A stretch of DNA of 38,755 nucleotides from JBBQDZ01 sp038237515 (GCA_038237515.1 JBBRYP010000043.1:1-38755), one strand, 5' to 3'. Positions 1 to 7,734 are shown, numbered from the stretch's first letter. Notes: generated by a model not told the origin, from the sequence alone. Translations and numbers: made by a program.

Positions 1-165
1 ACGCAAACCCGACCCAGGCGCGCGCGCTCACGCTCGTCGCGCTCGATCCAGGGCGGCTGTAGTCAGTAACGATCCAGCCCTCACGGTGCCGAATCGCACA
101 TCCCAAGCCAGATCTACCGCTCAACCCAGGGGTAACTTCCGCTTAGTTAGGGGCCTGTCCGAAAA
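1..165. other. Left-edge non-coding stretch
   Basis: No convincing coding frame, RNA or repeat was recognised here. Stop codons occur in the forward frames and base composition is somewhat lower in GC than the genes to the right. It leads directly into a degraded gene fragment. Confidence 0.4.
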
Positions 166-300
166 GTGAACCAGGGCGCCTGGCGCTTGGAGCGGACGAA
201 GGCGAAACCCTTGCTGCGGCTGGAGCCCTTCGCGCCGGCACGGCCGCGCGACGCGAGCTCGTGGACGAGGGCGAGCGGCTCTTACGCGGATCGAGGATGA
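166..300 (+). pseudogene. Degraded C-terminal fragment of a winged-helix DNA-binding domain protein
   Basis: One forward frame reads GAWRLERTKAK followed by LRLEPFAP. After a frame change near position 232 the next frame reads RELVDEGERLLRGS. From memory, actinobacterial winged-helix DNA-binding domain proteins (the AlkZ-like group) end in a pattern of this type: G-x-W-R-x-E-R-x-K, then E-P-F, then a helix with E-G-E-R-L-L. Only the last 40 or so residues survive. There is no start codon or upstream body, and the frame is broken, so it should be inactive. The assignment rests on a short remembered pattern, so confidence is moderate. Confidence 0.45.
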
Positions 301-316
301 CGCGTCGACTTCGCCG

Positions 317-961
317 TCAGGTGATCGGGCGCCGGCGGATCAGCGTGACGCCGTCGCGAATCGTGAGCAGAACCGAGACGACGCGCGGATCGCTTCGCAC
401 GCGCTCGTTGAATGCGACGATCGCCCGTGTCGTATCCGAGGCGTCGGGGTCGTCGACGACGCGGCCGCTCTGGAGCGTGTTGTCGACCACGATCAGTCCC
501 CGCTCGGCCAGCCTGGGAAGCACCGCCTCGTAGTAACCGAGGTAGCCCGTCTTGTCTGCGTCGATGAAGACGAGGTCGAAGGGACCGTCCAGCCGGGCGA
601 GCGTCTCGGCGGCGGGCCCGACGTGAACCGTGATCCGGTCGGCGTAAGGACTTCGTTCGATGTAGCGGCGCGCGACCTCTGCGTGCCGCTCGTCGAGCTC
701 ACACGTGTCGATGTGCCCGTCCGGCGGCAGCCCGGCGGCCATCGAGAGCGAGCCGTAGCCGCTGTAGGTGCCGATCTCGAGCACCCGGCACGCGCCGGTG
801 GCGAAGACGAGCAGCTCGAGGAAGCGGCCCTCCACCGGCCCCGTGAGCATCTGCGGCGCGGAGAGCGTCCTGTGCGTCTCGTCGGCCAGCTCCTCGAGGA
901 GGGGTTCGGGTGGGGTTGCGTGCGCCTCGGCGTACTCCTGCAGCTCCTCGCGTACGATCAT
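317..961 (-). CDS. Class I SAM-dependent O-methyltransferase (caffeoyl-CoA OMT-like)
   Basis: A 214-residue protein of the usual length for the small cation-dependent O-methyltransferase family, which transfers methyl from S-adenosylmethionine to catechol-type or other hydroxyl groups. The SAM-binding motif I (VLEIGTYSGYGSLSMA) lies around residues 60-75. An acidic motif II follows (TCELDER). VFIDADK is the family's metal- and catechol-binding signature, and VVDNTL follows it. The start codon overlaps the stop of the upstream metallo-hydrolase gene (ATGA at 958-961), so the two are probably co-transcribed and translationally coupled. The substrate cannot be read from sequence. It is predicted to be cytosolic, with no signal or membrane segment. 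Confidence 0.88.
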   Translation of the reverse strand: MIVREELQEYAEAHATPPEPLLEELADETHRTLSAPQMLTGPVEGRFLELLVFATGACRVLEIGTYSGYGSLSMAAGLPPDGHIDTCELDERHAEVARRYIERSPYADRITVHVGPAAETLARLDGPFDLVFIDADKTGYLGYYEAVLPRLAERGLIVVDNTLQSGRVVDDPDASDTTRAIVAFNERVRSDPRVVSVLLTIRDGVTLIRRRPIT

Positions 962-1647
962 CCGCGTTCGACCCGCGATCCGCCAATGATCGCGTCGCCG
1001 CCGTCGTCGAGGCGAACCCAGGCCTTGCCCTTGCCGTCGTAGTCGGGCGACCAGACGACGAGCGTCGCGGCGGCCCCGCCGACGCGGCAGCGTTCCGTGC
1101 CTTCCGGCTCAGCGCCGCTCCAAACCCGGACGAAGGGGTTCTCCTTGCGTTCGCGCCCGATCGTCGTCGAGTCGGTGTGTCCGGGGTAGACGGTCGTCTC
1201 GGGCGGCAGCGCCATCAGCACGTCCATCACCGAGCGGCGAACCGCCTCGAACTCGGTCTGGGTGCCGCCTACGGCGTCCTTGAAGAGCGTGTCGCCGGAG
1301 AAGCAGATGTCGCCGAGGACGAAGGAGACCCCGTCGTCCGAGTGACCGGGCGTCGGCAAGACGCGAACCTCGGACCCACCAAGTAACACTGTGTTACTTG
1401 GCCGGATTGCCGCGGCGACGAGCTCGAGGTCGAACCGATGGCGGAGCTCCTCCTCGTGCTCGACGTGGTCGTGATGTGCGTGGGTGCGGAGCAGCCAGCG
1501 CGGCTTCACACCGGCGGCTTCGACCTCCTCCAGCAGCGGCTCGAGCGACGCGCCGCTGTCGACGAAGAGCGCCTCGCCGCCGCGCTCGGCGTACACGAGG
1601 TAGGCGTCCGAGAGCCAGTCGGGATGCATGCTCCGGTGAACGATCAC
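958..1647 (-). CDS. Metallo-beta-lactamase-fold hydrolase (glyoxalase II-like)
   Basis: The metal-binding signature THAHHDHVEH is followed by the downstream ligands PTPGHSDD, FSGDTLF and YPGHTD. This is the full set expected of a two-metal glyoxalase II / MBL-fold hydrolase. Such enzymes cleave thioesters, sulfur compounds or phosphoesters; the substrate is not evident here. I take GTG at 1647 as start, with ATG at 1629 as the alternative. The reading frame stays open to 1704, but that would run into the divergent pspA start and add residues with no family match. The C-terminal 60 residues (LVVWSPDYDGKGKAWV...) are an extension with no recognised fold. It overlaps the methyltransferase gene by four bases. 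Confidence 0.85.
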   Translation of the reverse strand: MIVHRSMHPDWLSDAYLVYAERGGEALFVDSGASLEPLLEEVEAAGVKPRWLLRTHAHHDHVEHEEELRHRFDLELVAAAIRPSNTVLLGGSEVRVLPTPGHSDDGVSFVLGDICFSGDTLFKDAVGGTQTEFEAVRRSVMDVLMALPPETTVYPGHTDSTTIGRERKENPFVRVWSGAEPEGTERCRVGGAAATLVVWSPDYDGKGKAWVRLDDGGDAIIGGSRVERG

Positions 1648-1685
1648 CCTGGGTAGGCTAACTGCGAAACCGAGGAGGAGGATCG

Positions 1686-2471
1686 ATGGCCGGCCTGATG
1701 TCACGCGCGTCGCTGATCGTCAAGGCGAAGTTCTCCAAGGCGCTCGAGCGCGCCGAGAACCCGACCGAGACGCTCGACTATTCCTACGAGAAGCAGCTCG
1801 AGCTGCTGCAGAACGTCAAGCGCGGAGTCGCCGACGTCGTGACGGCGAAGAAGCGCCTGCAGCTCCAGTCAGACCAGCTCGAGCAGAGCGTCGTCAAGCT
1901 CGAGACGCAGGCGCGCCAGGCGCTCGGGCAGGGCCGTGAGGATCTCGCCCGCCAGGCCCTCGAGCGCAAGTCGACCGTCCAGCAGCAGCTCCAGGGCCTC
2001 GACCAGCAGGTGCAGGGCCTCGAGGCGCAGCAGGAGAAGCTCGTCTCGAGTGAGAAGCAGCTCCAGGCGAAGATCGAGTCCTTCCGCTCGCAGAAGGAGG
2101 TCATCAAGGCGCAGTACTCGGCCGCCGAGGCCCAGGTCAAGATCGGCGAGGCCGCAACGGGGATCGGCGAGCAGATGGCCGACACCGGGCTCGCCATCTC
2201 GCGCGCGAAGGACAAGACCGAGCAGATGCAGGCGCGCGCAGCGGCGGTCGACGAGCTCGTCGCCTCCGGCACGCTCGAGGACTTCACGGCGGGCGGGCAG
2301 ACCGACCTCGACCGGCAGCTCGCAGAGCTCTCCTCCACGAGCCAGGTCGACGACGACCTCGCGAAGCTGAAAGCCGAGCTGGGGCCGGGCGAACCTCAGA
2401 AGGAGATCGCGGCGGGCGACGAGGCAGCCCCTGCACCGGCGCCGGCGCAGCAGCAGGAGGCGGGGCAGTGA
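1686..2471 (+). CDS. pspA: PspA/IM30 (Vipp1) family envelope-stress protein
   Basis: A 261-residue, almost entirely helical protein, very rich in Gln, Glu, Lys and Ala. Long coiled coils run from about residue 25 to 185, followed by an acidic, Ala/Pro-rich tail. The N-terminal amphipathic helix (SRASLIVKAKFSKALERAENP) and the Q-L-x-x-L-Q repeats are typical of PspA/IM30. These proteins oligomerise on the cytoplasmic face of the membrane and protect it under stress. A strong ribosome binding site (gaggaggag, 1672-1680) lies five bases before the ATG. The stop codon overlaps the next start, so it forms an operon with the PspAA-like gene. Confidence 0.93.
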   Translation: MAGLMSRASLIVKAKFSKALERAENPTETLDYSYEKQLELLQNVKRGVADVVTAKKRLQLQSDQLEQSVVKLETQARQALGQGREDLARQALERKSTVQQQLQGLDQQVQGLEAQQEKLVSSEKQLQAKIESFRSQKEVIKAQYSAAEAQVKIGEAATGIGEQMADTGLAISRAKDKTEQMQARAAAVDELVASGTLEDFTAGGQTDLDRQLAELSSTSQVDDDLAKLKAELGPGEPQKEIAAGDEAAPAPAPAQQQEAGQ

Positions 2472-2767
2472 TCGTCCGCCTGCTCGGCGGGGACGGGCAG
2501 TTCCGGGTCGACGATGCCCTCGCCGGGCGGCTCGACGAGCTCGACAACGCCGCGGTGGCGGCCCTCGATCGCGCCGACGAGGCGCAGTTCCGACGCCTAC
2601 TCGGGGAGCTCGCCCAGACCGTCAAGGATCAGGGTCAACCCCTGGACGACGCCGATCTCTCCGACTCGGACCTGATGATCCCGCCGAGCGATCTCTCGCT
2701 CGAGGAGGCGCGGGAGCTGTTCACGGGCGAGGGGCTGATCCCGGACCTGCCGACTCGGGAGAGCTAG
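2468..2767 (+). CDS. pspAA: PspA-associated protein PspAA
   Basis: A 99-residue acidic protein starting at GTG 2468, four bases inside pspA (GTGA overlap), so its translation is coupled to pspA. It begins MIVRLLGGDGQFRVDD, then has a helical L-x-x-L-D-x-x-D-N segment, and ends in an acidic stretch with DLSDSDLMIPPSDLSLEEA. This matches the PspAA partner described beside PspA in actinobacteria. There it is thought to act with PspA in envelope stress, although its biochemical role is not settled. It converges with the MFS gene, overlapping its end by four bases. Confidence 0.85.
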   Translation: MIVRLLGGDGQFRVDDALAGRLDELDNAAVAALDRADEAQFRRLLGELAQTVKDQGQPLDDADLSDSDLMIPPSDLSLEEARELFTGEGLIPDLPTRES

Positions 2768-4284
2768 CCCGAGCCGCCCGGAGCGACGAAGTCGCGGCGG
2801 CGGACGAGGGCGAACGCGAGCAGCGCCCCGGCGGCGGAGACGACCGCGCCGATCGCGAACAGCTCGTCCAGTCCGCCGACGAACCCGGCCCGAGCCGCCT
2901 GGGCGACCGCATGGCGCGCTCCCGCCGGCAGCGAGCGGAGCGCCTCCTCCACCCGGCCCGAGGCGGCCGCCCGCCCGATCCGGCCACTCTCGCTCGCTGA
3001 GACCCCGGCGCGGGCGGCCGCCTCGGCTACCCGCGTCTGCACGTGGTGCTCGAAGATCGCGCCGAGCGCGGCAATACCCGTCGCGATCCCGACCTGGCGG
3101 AAGGTCGTATTGATCCCCGACGCCATCCCCGCGCGCTCGGTACGAACCACCCCGATGGCCGTGGAGGCGAGTACAGGGTTCGTGATCCCGATGCCCGCGC
3201 CGGCGACGAGGAAGCCCGGCAGCAGGTGGAGCCAGCTCGAGCTCGTGTCGATGCCGTGCATCAGCACCAGGCCGACCGCGACGAGGCCGAGGCCGACGCC
3301 GAGCAGCGCCCGCGGGGGAGCGTGCGCGGAGAGCTTGCCGGCGACCGGCGCCGTGACGAACGCGACGATGCTGATCGGCAGGAACCGCAGGCCGGCCTGC
3401 AGCGGCGAGTAGCCGAGGATGTTCTGGAGGTAGAGCGTCAGGTAGAGGAACATCGCGAAGATCCCGGCCGAGATCGTGAACGCGACGATCTGAGCGCCGA
3501 CGAAGGCCGGCTTGCGGAAGAGCGTCAGGTCGATCATCGATCGTTCGCGGCGGGCCTCGAGGACGACGAACGAAGCGAGGAGCGCGATCCCACCCGCGAG
3601 GCAGCCGACGATCGTCGGGCTCTGCCAGCCGAGGGCGTTCCCGCGAACCAGCGCGAAGATCAGCAGGAAGATCCCTCCGGAGAAGGTGACCAGTCCGAAT
3701 GGGTCGAGGCGCGAGTGCTGCGGATCGCTCGATTCGCGCAGGCGTGCCGCCGAGAGCGCGAGGGCCGCTGCCCCGACCGGCAGGTTGACGAAGAAGATCC
3801 AGCGCCAGCCGAGCGTCGTGGTCAGGACGCCGCCGGCGAGCGGCCCGATCGCGACGGCGGCCCCGACTGTCGCTCCCCAGATCCCGAAGGCCGTGCCTCG
3901 CTCGCGCCCGTGGAACTCTTGCGAGAGGAGCGCGAGCGAGGTCGCGAACATGATCGCGCCGCCGATCCCCTGCCCGCCCCGTGCGAGGATCAGGAAGAGC
4001 GGGCCGGTGGCCGCACCGCAGAGCGCCGAGGCGACGACGAAGCAGGCGAGGCCGCCGAGGAAGACGCGCTTCCGCCCGAAGAGGTCGGCCAGCGAGCCCG
4101 CGGTCAGCACCAGCGTCGCGAGCGTCAGTGCGTAGGCGTCGATCACCCACTGGAGCTCGTCGAAGCTCGCGCCGAGCTCCCGTTCGATGTCCGGAAGCGC
4201 GACGTTGACGATCGTGATGTCCAGGAGGAGCATGAAGATCGCCGCACAGACGGCGACGAGCGTCCACCACTTTCGCTCGAGCAT
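2764..4284 (-). CDS. MFS drug exporter, DHA2 (EmrB/QacA) family
   Basis: 506 residues with about 14 membrane segments, the arrangement of the DHA2 proton-antiporter family. The first helix contains LLLDITIVNVALPDIERELGAS, the characteristic D-x-T-I-V-N-V-A-L-P motif. Loop 2-3 carries the motif A equivalent (GSLADLFGRKRVF), and helix 5 has a motif C-like glycine/proline pattern. It should export lipophilic or cationic compounds across the cytoplasmic membrane. The last helix is followed by a short cytoplasmic tail (RRRDFVAPGGSG). No adjacent TetR or MarR regulator is visible. It converges on pspAA with a four-base overlap. Confidence 0.92.
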   Translation of the reverse strand: MLERKWWTLVAVCAAIFMLLLDITIVNVALPDIERELGASFDELQWVIDAYALTLATLVLTAGSLADLFGRKRVFLGGLACFVVASALCGAATGPLFLILARGGQGIGGAIMFATSLALLSQEFHGRERGTAFGIWGATVGAAVAIGPLAGGVLTTTLGWRWIFFVNLPVGAAALALSAARLRESSDPQHSRLDPFGLVTFSGGIFLLIFALVRGNALGWQSPTIVGCLAGGIALLASFVVLEARRERSMIDLTLFRKPAFVGAQIVAFTISAGIFAMFLYLTLYLQNILGYSPLQAGLRFLPISIVAFVTAPVAGKLSAHAPPRALLGVGLGLVAVGLVLMHGIDTSSSWLHLLPGFLVAGAGIGITNPVLASTAIGVVRTERAGMASGINTTFRQVGIATGIAALGAIFEHHVQTRVAEAAARAGVSASESGRIGRAAASGRVEEALRSLPAGARHAVAQAARAGFVGGLDELFAIGAVVSAAGALLAFALVRRRDFVAPGGSG

Positions 4285-4336
4285 CGCGGAAGCCTAGGAC
4301 AGGCGGCATTGGCGCTGCCGGTTGCACGTGGCTTTA

Positions 4337-4351
4337 CGGGGTCTGACCCCG
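4337..4351. repeat. Palindromic repeat, copy 1 (CGGGGTCTGACCCCG)
   Basis: A perfect 7-bp inverted repeat around a central T, preceded by CTTTA. Further copies at 5499, 5619 and 6098 share the core and, in part, the flanks (C-T-T-T/A-A-C before, GATC-G after). It lies between the MFS gene start and the kinase gene end. Confidence 0.8.
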
Positions 4352-4435
4352 ATCCGACTGCGGGGCGCGCGCGTCTTCATGGGGGTCGGCCTTCCCGCTT
4401 GGATCCTCCGCATCCGGCGAGCCGAGGTCGAGGCC

Positions 4436-5326
4436 TCACGGGAACCGGTTCATGAGTTCTAGGGAGTAGCTGATCACCTCGTTGCCCGCCGCGCGCCCGT
4501 GGTGGCGGAGCGACCAGTCCGCCTGACGTATGGACATGTGCGCGAGGTAGACGGACAGCCCTTCGGCCCCGATGCGATCGAGCATGTACCGCTCGACAGG
4601 CGGGGCTTCGCCTCGCGCGTAGTAGATCAGGGTGGCAAGGTCGAACAAGCGGTCGCCGCTGCAGGTTCCGGCCCAGTCGATCACCCCGCTCACCCGCCCG
4701 TGCTCGACGAGCACGTTCGCGAGCGTGAAATCCCAGTGGACTATGTCCCGCCTGCTGCGAACCGCCGTCTTGTGCGTCTCGACTGCCCGCTGGCAGAGAC
4801 GCAGCAGCTGCCGACTCTGGTCGGAATGACACTCGAGCGTCGCGAGCACCATGTAGTCGGAGTAGCCGACCATCACCGACTCGACGACGCGCTCGGGCCA
4901 GCTCCTGTCGGTTTCGATCGCGGAGTCCGCTTGCAGCTCGTTGAGTTCTAGCAGCCGTGCCGTGATCGCCTCGGGCGCTCCTCCCCACTCGCCGGCGGGC
5001 TGGCCAGGCAACTCCTCCTGCACGTGGTAGCGCTCGCCCCAGGCGACGTATCGCGGAGCGGGGTAGCCGAGCGCGCGCAGCGCCGTGGTCGTAGCGGGTG
5101 CTAGTTCGGCCGGCTGAGCCTTGAGAACGAAGCGCCGGCCCTCGCGGTCGAGGAGTCGAACCGCGCCGAACTCACCGCCTTGATACGTCCCGGCCGAACG
5201 AAAGGTCGTTCCATGGCGTCGATTCAGCTCCTCGAGGTCTGTCCCTCGCACCCTCTGAGTGTCTCCTACCGGCTGCATCGGGCGCACTGGACGGCAAGCA
5301 TCACGCTTTCTGGGGTTGGCGCTCAT
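4436..5326 (-). CDS. Aminoglycoside-phosphotransferase-fold (APH/ChoK-like) small-molecule kinase
   Basis: 296 residues from the ATG at 5326 (preceded by gagaga at a suitable distance); ATG at 5278 is an alternative. The open frame extends further upstream, but that part runs through the repeat-containing spacer and is not family-like. The N-lobe lysine is in FVLKA (about residue 69). The catalytic loop is HWDFTLANVL (His197, Asp199, Asn204) and the metal-binding IDWAG has Asp217. This is the APH/choline kinase signature, and members phosphorylate alcohol groups of small molecules. The substrate is unknown. Resistance should not be assumed, because many members act on ordinary metabolites. 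Confidence 0.82.
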   Translation of the reverse strand: MSANPRKRDACRPVRPMQPVGDTQRVRGTDLEELNRRHGTTFRSAGTYQGGEFGAVRLLDREGRRFVLKAQPAELAPATTTALRALGYPAPRYVAWGERYHVQEELPGQPAGEWGGAPEAITARLLELNELQADSAIETDRSWPERVVESVMVGYSDYMVLATLECHSDQSRQLLRLCQRAVETHKTAVRSRRDIVHWDFTLANVLVEHGRVSGVIDWAGTCSGDRLFDLATLIYYARGEAPPVERYMLDRIGAEGLSVYLAHMSIRQADWSLRHHGRAAGNEVISYSLELMNRFP

Positions 5327-5498
5327 CAGCCGGCTCTCTCCGAGATCGTGGAGACGACCGGGTCTACCGCCGACGCAGGCGGCTTGCGAAACAGCGTCGG
5401 GTCGACCATTGAGGTTTCGCGCCCCCCGCACCTCGCGAGGAGGGCGCGCGAACAAGGCGCTCCCCGGCGAGATCCGGCGCCAGGGGGCGCGCGCCTTA

Positions 5499-5513
5499 CA
5501 GGGTCTGACCCCG
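5499..5513. repeat. Palindromic repeat, copy 2 (one mismatch)
   Basis: Reads CAGGGTCTGACCCCG, the same element as copy 1 with one outer base changed. Flanks are also shared with copy 1: CTTAC before and GATCGG after. It lies in the spacer left of the GTPase fragment. Confidence 0.75.
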
Positions 5514-5618
5514 ATCGGTCGTCCGCGGAGGCCTCGTGTCCGTCGGCAGGCGCGACCCGGTCCCGCCCTTGCGATGGCAGCCACCTTCGCCCACCCGCGC
5601 CGCACGGGGGATCTCGCA

Positions 5619-5629
5619 GGGTCTGACCC
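5619..5629. repeat. Palindromic repeat, copy 3 (GGGTCTGACCC core)
   Basis: A perfect 5-bp inverted repeat about a central T, within GCAGGGTCTGACCCCCG. It sits roughly 20 bp before recognisable sequence of the GTPase fragment. Confidence 0.7.
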
Positions 5630-5639
5630 CCGTGGCCCG

Positions 5640-6000
5640 CGGACTTCGGTCTGCGAGCCGATCGTCCGGGTCAGCCTCGAGGTTCCGATCGACAAGATCG
5701 GCGCGGCCATGCCGGCGGTGGCGCGGCTTGGCGCTGCCGTCGAGACGCCGTCGCTGCAGGGAGATCTCGCAATCACCGAGTCCGTCTTGCCCGCAACGGG
5801 GGCGGCGCGCGCCCTCCAGCGGCAGCTGCCGGGCTGACGGGCAGCGAGGTGTCCTCGACACGACGTTCGCCGGTCATCAGCCGGTGAGCGGCGACCAACC
5901 GACTCGGCGGCGGACGACCGCGAGCCCGCTCAACTTGGACGAGTACATGATGGAACTCGCCGGACGTGCCGGCCGTCGAGTTGGAGTGAATGGCGAATGA
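5640..6000 (+). pseudogene. C-terminal remnant of a TetM/OtrA-type ribosomal protection GTPase (EF-G-like)
   Basis: The forward frame from about 5646 reads CEPIVRVSLEVP, then GAAMPAVARLGAAVETP, then ALQRQLPG and a stop at 5835-5837. After that stop, matching sequence resumes in another frame: GVLDTTFAGHQPVSG, then PTRRRTTASPLNLDEYMMELAGR, stopping at 6000. Joined together, these resemble the last domain of actinobacterial ribosomal-protection or EF-G-like GTPases, which end in LPGLT-GEGVLES-F-Y-PV and a PLN-x-x-EY segment. The GTP-binding domain and all upstream parts are missing. At least one frameshift, probably two small indels near 5830-5850, breaks the rest. It is therefore a dead fragment. 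It is bracketed by GGGTCTGACCC palindromes at 5499, 5619 and 6098. Confidence 0.72.
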
Positions 6001-6055
6001 GCGGCGGCCGCGAGCGCGGCGCCCTTGGCCTGACCCCCTCCGACCGACCATTCCC

Positions 6056-6112
6056 GGGGCTGACCCCTCCCGAGCCCCCGTGCGGTGCGGCCTTTAACGG
6101 GGTCTGACCCCG
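6056..6112. repeat. Palindromic repeat copy 4 with a degenerate neighbour
   Basis: The perfect 15-bp palindrome CGGGGTCTGACCCCG is at 6098-6112, again preceded by CTTTAA. A degenerate copy (GGGGCTGACCCC) is at 6056-6067, and another weak one (GGCCTGACCCC) is near 6028. All keep the same orientation of the TCTGACCCC half. Confidence 0.75.
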
Positions 6113-6180
6113 CCAGAGTGCTTGTCCAGAGCGTGGCGGCTCCGCCGCCGCTCGCCCTACCGAAGGTAGAAGCCAGACTT

Positions 6181-6205
6181 GCCGAAAGTGCAGAGCACGT
6201 TCGGC
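6181..6205 (-). terminator. Hairpin at the end of the htpX-pspAB operon
   Basis: GCCGAA and TTCGGC enclose an inner GTGC/GCAC pair with an AGA loop, giving a nearly continuous 10-bp stem. It abuts the pspAB stop codon (its last base is shared with it). There is no T-tract, so it could be a Rho-independent-like terminator or a 3' stabilising hairpin. Confidence 0.5.
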
Positions 6206-6777
6206 TAGAGAGGCGAGCCGAACATCCCGAACCACATCGCGATGTCCTGCTCGATCGGCAGCTCGTTCTCGAGCTTCGCTTTGAGCTCGAGCTCCCGGGC
6301 GTTGTCGCGCTCCTGGTCTTTCCCCGTCGGCACGAACGGCCAGAAGGCGCCGCGCTTGAACCCGTAGATCCAGTACACCGGCCTCTGCGCGTCGCCGCCT
6401 TCGAACCGGAAGCTCGCCGCCAGGAGCTGGCCGCCGAAGCCGCGGGCCTCGAGCTCGTCCGAGACGGCGTGCGCGGTCGTCACGAGATCCTCGAGGTCCG
6501 GGTCACGGAAGACGAGCCATTCGTACCCGTAGGTGTCGCTCGAGCGCTCGAGCTTCGTCCCCTGGTCTGCCGTCACCTTCTCGAGCAGCTGCTGGAGGTC
6601 GTTCTCGGCCCGGACGAACTCAGCCGCCGAGAGCGGCTTGAAGCACACCGACCCGCCGGTCGGCTTCAGCCCCAGGTCAGTTTCGAGCGTGACACCGGCG
6701 GTCGAGAGCGCGAACAGCCGCTCCCTCGCGGGAGCCTTTAACTTCTTGCGCCCGAAGAGGACGTCCGCGAGCCCCAC
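6205..6777 (-). CDS. pspAB: PspA-associated protein PspAB
   Basis: 190 residues, starting MGLADVLFGRKKLKAPARERLFAL. It has a PTGGSVCFKPLSAAEF segment, then DTYGYEWLVFRDPDLEDLVTTAHAV and FGGQLLAASFRFE. This is the pattern I recall for the actinobacterial PspAB family, which occurs with HtpX and the Psp system. The molecular role is not established; envelope-stress function is inferred from association. It follows htpX by only 11 bases on the same strand and is clearly in its operon. No membrane segment or signal peptide is visible. Confidence 0.78.
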   Translation of the reverse strand: MGLADVLFGRKKLKAPARERLFALSTAGVTLETDLGLKPTGGSVCFKPLSAAEFVRAENDLQQLLEKVTADQGTKLERSSDTYGYEWLVFRDPDLEDLVTTAHAVSDELEARGFGGQLLAASFRFEGGDAQRPVYWIYGFKRGAFWPFVPTGKDQERDNARELELKAKLENELPIEQDIAMWFGMFGSPL

Positions 6778-6788
6778 GCGCTAAAGGC

Positions 6789-7703
6789 CTAGCGGACGGG
6801 CCGGCCCATCTCGCGGGAGATCTCCGCGAGGCGCGCGAGGCGCTTCTCGAGCGGCGGGTGAGTCATGAAGAGCTCGGAGGCCGCGGAGCGCCAGTTCGTC
6901 GGCACGATGAAGAACGCGTTCATGCCGGCGACCTCGCGCAGGTCGCGCTGCGGGATCTGGGTGATCGTCCCGGCGATCTTCTGGAGTGCGCTCATCAGGT
7001 ACTCGGGGGCGCCGGTGATCAGCGCCGCGCCACGGTCGGCCGAGAACTCGCGGTACCGGGAGATCGTGCGAATGAGGATGAAGCTGAGCGCGTAGGTGAC
7101 GATCGAGACGAGCATCACGATGAGCCACAGAGGCGGCCCGTTGCTGTCGCGCCGGTCGCCCCCTCCCCCCCACATTCCCGCGTAGAGGCCGAAGCGGGTC
7201 AGCATCGCAGCGAGCATCGCGAAGAAGCTCGCGACGGTCATCACGAGCACGTCCCTGTTGGCCACGTGGGAGAGCTCGTGGGCGAGCACGCCCTCCACCT
7301 CTCGCGGCTCGAGTCGCTGCCAGAGGCCGGTCGTCACCGCGACGGCAGCGTGCTTGGGACTACGGCCGGTCGCGAAGGCGTTGGGGACGTCGGTCTCGAT
7401 GATCGCGATCCGCGGCTTGGGCAGGTCGGCCATCGCGCAGAGCCGCTCGACCATGTCGTGCAGCTGGGGCGCCTGCTCGCGGCTGACGACCTTCGCGCCC
7501 GAGGCGGCGAGCGCGAGCTTGTCCGAGGTGAAGTACTGGAAGAGCGCGAACCCGACGACGATCACGAGCATCGGGACGAGCCCGACGTTCAGGACCTGGA
7601 AAAGGACGACCGCGAAGACGACGTAGAGCAGGCCGAGCAGGAAGCTCGCCCCCACCATCCGGACGGAGAGTCCGGCGTCGCGTCCGTAGGCTTTGCGTTT
7701 CAT
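6789..7703 (-). CDS. htpX: HtpX-family membrane zinc metalloprotease
   Basis: 304 residues from the ATG at 7703. Two N-terminal membrane helices (MVGASFLLGLLYVVFAVVLF and LVPMLVIVVGFALFQYF) are followed by the cytoplasmic catalytic domain with the zinc motif HELSH, ahead of NRD. Two more helices flank the glycine-rich MWGGGGDRRDSNG loop. The third zinc ligand is expected in the FSADRGAALITG segment (E-F-S-A-D). HtpX degrades misfolded membrane proteins. Pairing with pspAB ties it to envelope quality control. Its start lies only 31 bp from the divergent membrane protein start, so promoters must overlap or lie inside the genes. Confidence 0.93.
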   Translation of the reverse strand: MKRKAYGRDAGLSVRMVGASFLLGLLYVVFAVVLFQVLNVGLVPMLVIVVGFALFQYFTSDKLALAASGAKVVSREQAPQLHDMVERLCAMADLPKPRIAIIETDVPNAFATGRSPKHAAVAVTTGLWQRLEPREVEGVLAHELSHVANRDVLVMTVASFFAMLAAMLTRFGLYAGMWGGGGDRRDSNGPPLWLIVMLVSIVTYALSFILIRTISRYREFSADRGAALITGAPEYLMSALQKIAGTITQIPQRDLREVAGMNAFFIVPTNWRSAASELFMTHPPLEKRLARLAEISREMGRPVR

Positions 7704-7734
7704 CGACAATCGCCCCCTGGTTTCTCTCGGGCGA

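Larger units (their letters stand above)
5327..5640. other. Non-coding spacer with palindromic repeats
   Basis: About 310 bp upstream of the kinase start. Open frames cross it on both strands, but none shows a recognisable protein; they look like chance frames in high-GC DNA. It contains two copies of the GGGTCTGACCC palindrome near its right end, just before the GTPase fragment. Confidence 0.5.

Noticed and set aside
150..175. GGGGCCTGTCCGAAAAGTGAACC as an insertion-sequence end
   Set aside because: It resembles a possible terminal repeat, but no partner end, target duplication or transposase was found in the window.
2597..4455. Very long open frames on both strands over the MFS gene (576 residues minus, 470 residues plus)
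   Set aside because: They are low-complexity, Arg/Asp/Pro-rich antisense or shifted readings of the transporter, with no domain. The MFS frame explains the sequence fully.
4436..5326. Aminoglycoside resistance gene
   Set aside because: The kinase fold is clear, but similarity by eye does not reach any known resistance enzyme; many APH-fold kinases are metabolic.
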